Positions 55,955 through 64,000 of a DNA stretch of 64,000 bases are shown here, piece by piece. The notes beneath the pieces are model-generated. The model was given only the letters and a program-made list of their open reading frames with translations, searched no databases and had not been told where the DNA came from. The DNA comes from Zopfochytrium polystomum. Its lineage: Eukaryota > Chytridiomycota > Chytridiomycetes > Chytridiales > Chytridiaceae. Positions within the stretch are counted from its first letter, which is position 1; every line of letters begins with the position of its first letter. The stretch covers positions 1 to 64,000 of the forward strand of contig JAIVFJ010000162.1 in NCBI GenBank assembly GCA_025765615.1, read 5' to 3'. A program made the position numbers and the translations under genes.

Positions 55955-56449
55955 TGATTCCTCCCCTCCGCACCCCCCAAAAAAAAGGTCCTCAAAACTT
56001 TCAAAACCACAACCAAGCCGCCCGGCGCGGCCGAGCCGATCCCGCGGGACGTGGTCGCCGTCGCCGTGTCGGCAAAGGGCGAGTACCTTTACGCCGTCAC
56101 CGAGGACCGCGCGCTGCACTGCTTCCACGTCGAGTCGGGCGCGCTGCAGGTCGTACTGCCGGTGAGGGAGAAAACTTTTTTCTTTTTTTATTTTGTTTGG
56201 TTTGCGGGGTATTGGGCGCGTGTGTGTGACTGGAAGTGTAGCGCGACGCTGTGCGCGGGTGATACGCGCGTAGGTTCTTCACTTCGCTGACACGTTTTAC
56301 ACCCTCACTGTGCATCACTCGCTCCCTCGAAATGAACGAAACGCCAGCAGGTGTCCGAGTCCGAGGTCATTGCGGTCGCGCACCACCCGTTCTCCAACGT
56401 GCTCGCGGTCGCGAGCGATGCGGGCGTCGTGGGGCTGTGGAAGCCGTGA
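53277..56449 (+). CDS. SMU1: SMU1-like spliceosomal WD40 protein
   Basis: Eleven exons: 53277-53296, 53498-53564, 53693-54001, 54203-54457, 54583-54723, 54872-54967, 55114-55241, 55339-55465, 55609-55788, 55988-56161, 56351-56449; 531 residues, against about 513 in animals. N-terminal LisH/CTLH region: [53 protein letters not shown] linker follows ([19 protein letters not shown]), then WD40 repeats including [55 protein letters not shown] and [12 protein letters not shown]. Animal SMU1 works in the spliceosome with RED/IK and affects splice-site choice. Exon 6 ends at an AAG|GC donor, a likely GC-AG intron. Most introns carry CA runs. Confidence 0.95.
55855..55950. repeat. (CA)n microsatellite in a SMU1 intron
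   Basis: About 95 bases of CA with one CG interruption, filling most of intron 9. Confidence 0.95.
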
Positions 56450-56576
56450 TTATATTGTTGGATATAAAAGTTTTTACGGTCCATCAATGAAGGTGGGAGA
56501 CGAAAAAAAACAAGTGTCTCCCAGGCGGGAAACAGGAAATTAATACAAAAAAAGCCCTCCCCCAACATCCCCCAAA

Positions 56577-59500
56577 ATGCTTCCCCCGCCCGCGAACGCC
56601 GCCGTGGCCGCCCCCGCGGCGCCGCGCTCGTTCTCGGCCGCCACGACGTGCTCGTCGTCGGCGTCGTCATCATCATCATCGTCCTCCTCCTCACCGCCCG
56701 CAACTATAACAACAACAACTTCGCTCACGACAACGACGACGGCGTCGACGACGCAGTACGGCGCCTTCCTGCCGCTCTGGCGCATCGTCGCGCTCGCGTC
56801 GGCAATGTGCGGCATCCAGTTTGCATGTACGGGGTCAATGTGGCGGGAGAGGTGGTTTGACTTGCAAGGGCCAGAGGTCTGCGCCACGGGCTGCACTTAC
56901 ACACTACACACACACTATTCACACGCACACACACACACACACTCACTCACTCACTCACTCACCACACACACAAAGGGTCCGTCATCCAAAGCTACGGCAC
57001 GCCGTACCTGATCTCGCTGGGCATGCCCAAGCCGTGGATCGCGCTGGTCTGGCTCGCGGGACCCGTTTCTGGTGAGCCCCCGTCTCTCTCCCTCCCCCAA
57101 CTCGCCTCACCCTCCTTCCCCGCCCCCCCAAGGCAACGTCTAAAACATAAATTTTAAATAAAAATAGGTCTCCTCGTCCAACCCATCGTCGGCGTGTACA
57201 GCGATCAGTGCCGGCTGGCGTGGGGACGGCGCAAGCCGTTTATTGCCGGTAAATGAATTGTCTAAAACACAAATTGTTTGGTGGTGGTGGTGGTGGTGGT
57301 GAACAAACTGAAGGAGATGTTGTAACCGAACGTGATTTTTGTTTTTTTTTTCAAACCCAGGCGGCGGAATCCTGATGCTCGCGGCGCTTTTGCCTATCGC
57401 GTACTCGAGGGAGCTCGCGCTCCTCGTCGCGGCGACGGACCAAACGGTTGTAGTGGGCGGAATTTGTTCAGATCAATGTCTCGTCCACTCGCTGTCTCCC
57501 ACAAACCTGACCTTTGCTTAACCACACACCAACTAAAAAAAATAAAAAATAAAAAAAACCAACCAACCAAGGTCCAAAGCACATCGATCGCGTTCGCGGT
57601 CCTCGGCTTTGTGGTCCTCGACTTTTCCATCAACGCCGTGATGACGGCGACGCGAGCGCTGATCGTCGACGCGGTCGCGCTGCGCCAGCAGAACGACGCG
57701 TTCGTGTGGGCGTCAAGGATGGCAGGGTTTGGGAACTGTTTTGGGTGAGCGCCGTGTAGGCTGTGTGTTTTTGTTTTTGTTTTTTTTTTTTTTTGTGTGT
57801 CGGGGGGGAGGGGCTATTACGCGCGGCAAGTGACCTAAAGCAGAGCCCCAGCTACTTCACCGGCTTCGTCAACCTCACGTCCCTCTTCTCGTCCGTCTCG
57901 GCGCGCTTCCCGGTGCTCCTGGGCACGCAGCTGAAGATGCTCTGCGCGGTCTGCGGCGGATGCCTGACGGCAACGTTGCTTTTAGCGGTGGCGGCGGTGC
58001 GGGACGGGCCCGCGCCGCCCGCTCGGCGACCGCGGCGGCGACCGAGGCGCGCGAGGACGGCGCTGAGAAAGTGCCTGCGGAGGTGTTTTCGGCCGTTGGT
58101 CGTCGTGTTTAAGGCGATGAGGAGGCTGCCGGGGGCGATGCGGAATGTTTGTTATGTGCAGTTTTTTGCGTGAGTGGAAGTTTTTCTTTTTTTTTTTTTT
58201 TTTTTTTTTTTTTGTTTTGGACAGAGGAAGGGGATTGTTGAACTAACGCTGACGTGCGCTTGTGTTCGTTGGCTTTTTTTGAACAAAACAAAAACAACAA
58301 TTCTCCAGCTGGCTCGGGTTCTTTCCGTTCTTGTTCTACTCGTAAGTTACCTTATCTCCGGCGGCCCGACTAAAAAGTGCCCTCTTTCCAGCTCCGCGTG
58401 GGTCGGCTCCAGGCTCCCCCCCCGCGGCGACGACGACGACACCGGCGGCGGGGCGGACGACGACCGTACGACGGACGCGACGCGCGCCGGCGCGCTGGCG
58501 CTGCTGCTCAACTCGCTGCTGTCGCTGGCCGCGACGGTGGTGATCCCTGCGGCCCTCGCGCGCGCCTCGGCGGCATCCACATCCTCTGTGTGGAGGAAGC
58601 CATCCTCGTCGGGGGCGGGGGCAGCGGCTGCGGCGGCGCGGCACCGGATCCTGTCGACGCCCGGCGTGTGGGCCGCGTCGCTGGCGCTGTTTGGCGCGCT
58701 GATGCTCGCGACGTGGACGCGCCCGGGCTTGCTCGGCGCCACGGCCGTCGTGGGGATGTGCGGCATTTCGTGGGGTAGTAACGAACGATGTGTTTCGACT
58801 TTTTTTTTAACCCCGCGCTATCCCGACACAAAAAAAAAAATACCCTAGGTGTGGTGCAATGGGTCCCGTTCTCGCTCGTCGCCGAATACGTCACCTTCTA
58901 CGCCGACGGCGGCACCGACGCCGACATGGACGCGGCGGCGGCCCCCTCCGTTCCGCGCTGGCCGGCGACGCGGGCCGCGGCGACGCCGCCGCGGCCGCCG
59001 GGGGACGCTGCCGCCGGGCCTGGTGAGGCGCTGCTGCCGCCTAGAGGCCCAACGACGGTGCCGTCGATGACCGCGGCGACGGCTGCGACCGCGACCGCAG
59101 ACGGTCTAACGGCGACACCGACCAGCAGCGCGACGCCGCTGATTGCGCCGTGCGCGCGGGGCCGCCCGCTGGCCGCCGAGTACCAGTCGCTCGGAGGCCT
59201 TGGCGGCGCCGCCGCCGCCGACGGAGGGACCGAGTGGCGGCCCTCGTGCGGCGGCGGCGCGGCGGACGACGTGGCCCCAGCGCCGGCGCCGGCGCCGCCG
59301 CCTCCGCCTCCTCCGGCGCTGGACATGGACGCCGGGGTGGTTCTCGGGATCCTAAACATCTACGTGGTGGTGCCGCAGTTCCTTTCGACGCTGCTGACCA
59401 GCGTCGTGTTTTGGGCCGTCGAGCGAGGTGGGAACGGCGGCGGGGGAGGATTGGACCATGTGTGGGGTGGTAGTGTGGTGGGCGGCGGCGGCGGCGGGGA

Positions 59501-59642
59501 CGGTGGCGAAGGGAGCGGGTTGGAGGATCCGAGGGACTCCTTTGGGTGGTGCTTGCGGCTCGGGGTGATTCCCTCGTTTGTGGCGGCGTATTGGGCGTGG
59601 CGTTACGTGAGGGAAGTCGGCGATGGTTTCGGACGGACGTGA
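56577..59642 (+). CDS. SLC45/SUT-like sugar transporter (MFS)
   Basis: Nine exons: 56577-56826, 56976-57071, 57168-57248, 57361-57446, 57572-57744, 57831-58169, 58309-58341, 58392-58774, 58849-59642; about 744 residues. After a Ser/Thr-rich N-terminus come TM1-2 ([20 protein letters not shown]), [20 protein letters not shown] and the loop [14 protein letters not shown], diagnostic of the sucrose/SLC45 branch of the MFS. Later segments include [36 protein letters not shown] and [13 protein letters not shown]. The last cytosolic loop is expanded by ~160 low-complexity residues before the final TMs ([20 protein letters not shown]). Likely proton-coupled uptake of sucrose or another glucoside. 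The exon 5-6 junction is uncertain: either the CAAG acceptor at 57830 used here, or a frameshift in the DNA near 57815. Confidence 0.85.
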
Positions 59643-60420
59643 ACGGAAAATTGGTGCGACGGAAGAGCACGAGCACAATCATCGCATCGTGAACAAGAGG
59701 AATCATCAATCAATCATCAATACACTGAAGAAGAACACGTTTCCGAATTGAGGGCCGTTTGGTAGACAAATTTTGTCCTTCTGCTGTCCAACACTCCCTC
59801 AAGCACAACACCACCAAAACTTCGATTTTCGAATTTTTTGTCCATCAATCAGTTTGCAACAAGCATTGTGTGCAACACACATCTTCTATCCTCGACCATT
59901 TTTCATCAAGTACAGCATCAAACAACTCCTAAAGTCACTATTTGTCACCACTGCACAGTTGAGCAACTCCTCCAAATTTCCAGCTACTGTTTTTCTCCTG
60001 CAACAGGATTGTCAATTTGTGCAACGCAATGTCATCCAACCTAAATTCTCTTGTTGGCATGTTCACCAGCAAGGCGCTGACAGAATTCAATGGCTCTATT
60101 AGCAACCTTCCGATCAAGGTTATTGGCGAAAAAGGAATCCAGGACCTAATGCAGACAGACCTATTCCCTCTTGAGAGGCCTTTCTGCAATGAGTGCCCCT
60201 TGCAGGCAGAGCGCCTGCAAGCGATCCCATTCCCGATCCCTTTCTTTTCCCATTTCGACGTGATTGCGGCGTTCGGCCGCGATTTTCGGCTGTGATTTTC
60301 GGCTGCGATCTCGCCCTTTTGCTCGCGACGGCGAAGCCGCCGCCCTATCTGGATCAGTCTCGCTATTTCTGACGCGATCTCGACAACACCACCACCATCT
60401 TCGCCCCAATCGCGGCTGCA
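59643..60420. other. Spacer with repeat-derived text
   Basis: No gene is recognised. The stretch 60361-60421 (CAACACCACCACCATCTTCG) resembles the inside of the foldback element at 28680-28740, so an old copy of that element may end here. Confidence 0.4.
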
Positions 60421-60429
60421 GGCCGGGAA

Positions 60430-60690
60430 ATGATTTAATCCATAAAAATTTCTACGAATGGTGTAGTAATAAAGAACCACCCATTTATGTTGAAAAATCA
60501 CCTCTATACATGAAGGAACATAATGGATTAGCTGAGAAAACAATTCAAACAATCAAAGAAATGGTTGACTGTTTTATGGAAGCAGGAGAATTGCCTCAAA
60601 AGCTTTATGATTATGCAGTAAGAATCTTCTGCATTCCTATACAAATGCATATGATTCGACATATGGCATAAAGTTGAAGCAATTCAAGAT
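60430..60690 (+). mobile_element. Copia-type integrase scrap, AT-rich
   Basis: The frame reads MKEHNGLAEKTIQTIKEMVD followed by CFMEAGELPQKLYDYAV, the end of a copia integrase core with the catalytic Glu (GLAEKTI). Base composition is far AT-richer than the host genes. The frame stops near 60670; the rest up to the LTR copy at 61180 is decayed. Confidence 0.75.
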
Positions 60691-61179
60691 CTTCACCGAT
60701 GCCTAATTGCTGTCTATAGGGAAGTGGAGCAAAGGCAGAAAACAAAAGATTTATAAAAGAAAGTGCAGAATTTTGTTTTCCTTGCTGTAAACTGGATATA
60801 ATCTCAGGAGAAAAATGATCATTGAATATACTCACAGAAGAGTGAGATTTAACTTTCATTGGATTGGATGAAACAAAAAATTCCTGAAGTAATAAAACAA
60901 GGAGTAATTGTTCCTGATGATTTCAAGATGAAGAAGATAAGGATATTGTTTTCCTAACCTTATTTCTACAAACCTGCTGAACCTATCAATAAGCAAGGTT
61001 CAAGACTATCCTCATGTTCATAAAGTATCACTTACTGAATATCATGAGATTACTCCGAAAATTATTGCTGAAAGTAGGGTTGAAATGGATGGAAAGCTTA
61101 TTCTGAAGTATAATCGAATTAGGCCTAAGAATGAAATCTATTTATTGGCCAACACCTCAGTCTGCAGTATATCCATTGG

Positions 61180-61450
61180 TGTCAGAACAGGGCAGGACAG
61201 GACAAGACAGACAAGGAACTGAGAGAAGTGATGATTGTATTGGAAACAATAATTCACTTGAGGTTGGGACAAGTTCCCCCCTTTTATACCTTTTGAGAGT
61301 CTTCCTTGTCAAGACTCAAAGAAAGTTCCAGAAAGAGCAATTAGTAATACAATGATACCAATGATACCATTGACAACAAGACAAGTCAGGAAAGCAAAAA
61401 TGTTCCAGAAGGTTCCACAAGGTTCCATGTCCAGAGGGTGATTCATAACA
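61180..61450 (+). mobile_element. Third copy of the 298-bp LTR family
   Basis: Starts TGTCAGAACAGGGC and ends GATTCATAACA, with the same internal text as the LTR at 25215 and a deletion near the 3' end. The flanking pentamers differ (ATTGG versus TGCAA), so no target duplication is preserved. Confidence 0.85.
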
Positions 61451-63190
61451 TGCAAGGAGCAGGCCGCCGGAGACTCCAGGAGCTGGCTGCCATGGACCAC
61501 TCAGTTGCGATTGATCTTGCCTCTGCCAGGCAGGAGCTGCTTGCAGCCAGGGCCTGCAGCAAGGACGTCCCTGCATTTGGTGACGCAGACCTGGACCAAG
61601 AGGATTGGATAGTTGCTGCTGGCCTCGCTCCCAGGGCTGTCGATGTGCCAGAGGACCCTGCCTGATGGATGTTCCCGTAGACCCTGACTACAACTGCGCC
61701 CAGCAATGACGTTGCTTTACGCAAGAGCAGCTTGAGACTGGCCCAACCTTTGTTGAGGACTGCAAGAGGCTGCAAGTCAATGCCCCGCTCTGGCCTGGCC
61801 GAGTAGCAGATGTAGCACCGCCATCTGTGATGGCTGACAGCCTTGACAATGTACAGAGGCAGGTGTACGCCTGCATTGTTGAAAATGTCTGGCACAGCAG
61901 GCAGGTACTATTCATCCTAAACGGCACAGCTGGGACTGGCAAGTCTCGTGGCATTGGCGCCATCTCTGGCGCACTGGAGCCAGAGGAGTTGCTGTGTGCA
62001 GCCTTCACTGCCACGGCTGCCTTTGTGATTGGCGGCACCACCTGGCACTCGCTCCTCAGGTCCAGGTGGTTGCTGCTCAGAGGCGGAGCCTCCAGGCCCT
62101 GCAGGAGGCCTTCAGGCCTTCAAAGCTCCTCATTGTTGATGAGTATTCAATGGCGAGCGCAGAGATGCTCAGCAAGATTGACTCCAGGCTCAAGCAGGCC
62201 TTTCTCTCCAACATGCCTTTTGGTGGCCTGTCAGTGCTGCTTGTGGATGACCTGGCCCAGATCCCCCCCGTTGATGAGACTCCCCTCTACAACTCTGCTG
62301 CTGCAACCAGCGCCATTGGCAGGGCAGGAACTTGCCTTTCAGCACTTTCGCCTGACTGCAAGGCTTGTCCAGGTTCACTGGCAGCAGGTTGCTGCCAATG
62401 ACAACAACAAGGCTGCCTTTGCGCAGATCCTGGCGGGCCGCAGAGACGGCAATATGACCATGGACCAGTGGAGGTTTCTGATGAACACCTGCAGCAATGA
62501 GTGTGCCCAGGCAAGCCAGTAGCTCCGTAGCTGCTTTGCCCTTGCCTTCCCTCTCTTCTTTGCAAACAAGGATATCCAAGCACATAACTGTGCCAGACTC
62601 AGGGCCTCGGTTCTCCTGTTCCTTGCGTTTCTGCCTGCAACATGCCTCAGAGCGCCAAAGGGCTGAGCCGGGATGCCTTTGCGGGCCTGGAGAATGTCAT
62701 CTACCTTGCAGTTGGCGCAAGGGTCTGTCTGACAAACAACATATGGAAGGCAGCGGGCTTGAATAACGGTGCCAGAGGAATGGTTGTTGATATTGTCTTT
62801 GGCGCCCAGGATCCAGCTCTCCCGCTGTTTGTGGTGCTTGAGATGGATGTCTACAATGGACCCTTCCTTCCTGACTGCCCAAGGACTGTGGCAGTGGCCC
62901 CTTTAACCATGAGGGGTGGCAGTGACCAGTACCAGCTTCCTCTTTGCCTTGCCTACGCAATGACCATCCACAAGTGCCAGGGGCAGACCATGGACATGGT
63001 TGTTGTTGACATTGGCGAAGATGAAACATCCCCAGGGCTGACCGTTGTCGCCTTGAGCAGGGTGCGCCAGTTTCTGGCTTGATCCTCAAGGCCTTTTCTT
63101 TCAACAAAGTGGAACGGCTTGCAAGCTCTGAAGGGGTGAGAAGAAGAATCGCCCTCGATCATAGGCTGGATCAGTTGTCCATTCTTTTGT
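61440..63190 (+). pseudogene. PIF1-like helicase, frameshifted
   Basis: Walker A (ILNGTAGTGKSRGI) lies at about 61911-61952 and FTATAAFVIGGTTWHSLL near 62030. The next motifs are in another frame: LLIVDEYSMASAEML (Walker B), then SVLLVDDLAQIPPV (motif III). Further shifts occur near 62330 (back to AFQHFRLTARL) and after 62520. The C-terminal half, VGARVCLTNNIWKAAGLNNG then LAYAMTIHKCQGQTMDMVVV and TVVALSRVRQF, is intact from 62642 to 63082. At least three frameshifts or stops make it non-functional. This PIF1-like type is often multicopy, as host-family expansions or within Helitrons. No Rep domain is seen, so a Helitron cannot be claimed. Confidence 0.8.
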
Positions 63191-64000
63191 GACTCTTCCT
63201 GCTTAGTGCTTTTTTTTTTTAATTTGGCACTGTGTGCTGGATTATAACTATACATGAGGGCGAGTTGCAAGGCTCTGCCTTCAGATATCTTAAGAATGCA
63301 GTAACGTTCTCGTTTTAACGGGGATACAGCCCTGCAGCAGCAGTTCGGTTTGCTGCCGATTAATAAATTTTTTGAATATTCTTGGTGTCCCGCACTGCGA
63401 AAAAACACAACTGTTGCAACGAACCCGTATGGTTTGTCTTTGGTGCCCAATCAAAATTCTGCGGAAAAACTGAAGAAGGAAGGCAGGACACGTGCCCTTT
63501 ACCACATTTCCGCATGTCTTTCTGTCTGTCTGTCTCCCTCCTCAGGGCAATGGCGCATACCCGGAGCAAGGTTGGTCAGGTCGCTTGCCCTCAATCACCC
63601 ACTCATCTTTGGACTGGATGCGCCTGTCCATCCATTGTTAAAGTCAACGGGCTGTCTATCTGTCTGTCAATGCCAACAGGCTGTTTATGTCACTCTGACT
63701 TGACATGATTAAATTGCCCTTGCCTCTGTTTTCTCTTTTTTTTTGGGACGGTTTATAAGTCAATGGGCATTCCCTAGTGCTCGTAAAGAAAATATATCTC
63801 AACGCTCTTTACTCTCTTCCTGCCAAATATGAGCAAAGAGTAGGGTCGAAGATGAACCAAGACAAGACGACGCCAGATGCCGTCACGCTCCGCCGTCGTT
63901 TTCACCCAAAAGCCCTCGATAGAGCTCCGGGTTGACAGATCGTACGGCATCCACGTCCGGCTGAAATAGTTGTGTGCGGGGGAAATACGGGGCGAAGAAA
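63191..64000. other. Terminal spacer, no gene seen
   Basis: Contains CTGTCTGT short repeats (63519-63534, 63652-63668) and T-runs. Nothing could be assigned up to the window end. Confidence 0.5.

Overview
The window looks like nuclear DNA of a fungus, probably an early-diverging, zoosporic (chytrid-like) lineage. Fungus-specific families are present (a Zn2Cys6 transcription factor with the fungal trans-acting middle domain, and an RTA1-type membrane protein). Beside them are families more usual in early-diverging fungi and protists: a tandem-GAF cyclic-nucleotide phosphodiesterase, an SLC45/SUT-type sugar transporter and TIR-kinase proteins. Genes are GC-rich and split by many short introns (about 50-250 bp, GT-AG, one likely GC-AG). 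Intergenic DNA and introns are full of CA, CT, TTTG and poly-A/T tracts. No rRNA, tRNA gene or CRISPR array was found. The lineage is inferred from gene content only.

Layout. 1-4.8 kb: decayed Ty3/gypsy pieces (two integrases in opposite orientation) around an unassigned GC-rich stretch. 5.3-9.9 kb (minus): a 15-exon gene encoding TIR, a TKL kinase, a linker and seven leucine-rich repeats. 11-12 kb: LINE RNase H remnant. 12.4-12.9 kb: broken ankyrin gene. 13.5-16.1 kb (minus): secreted GH78-type rhamnosidase, divergent from a Zn2Cys6 regulator (17.6-20.6 kb). 22.2-23.1 kb (minus): RTA1-like protein. 24-31.1 kb: AT-richer transposon graveyard (protease, copia pieces, LTRs, a foldback element, tRNA-like SINE heads). 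31.1-34.5 kb (minus): second TIR gene, with two kinase domains and no LRRs, abutting a copia LTR. 34.8-38.6 kb (minus): GAF-GAF-PDE. 40.3-42.1 kb (minus): phosphoglycerate-dehydrogenase-like protein lacking its catalytic residues. 43.0-44.3 kb (minus): ribosomal protein uS3. 45.1-46.7 kb: Aly/REF-like RRM protein. 47.3-47.6 kb (minus): small secreted protein. 50.0-52.3 kb: SulP permease with STAS domain. 53.3-56.4 kb: SMU1 splicing factor. 56.6-59.6 kb: SLC45-like sugar transporter. 60.4-63.2 kb: copia integrase scrap, LTR copy and a broken PIF1-like helicase.

The most interesting content is the pair of TIR-kinase genes. They share exon structure, an N-terminal motif, a TIR domain keeping the putative catalytic Glu, and a kinase with HND in place of HRD (non-RD, a feature associated with immune receptor kinases in plants). 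One ends in an LRR array built from near-identical ~225-bp exon+intron units. The other has a duplicated, partly degenerate kinase and lost its tail exactly where an LTR sits. By architecture they resemble innate-immune or allorecognition receptors; that function is inference.
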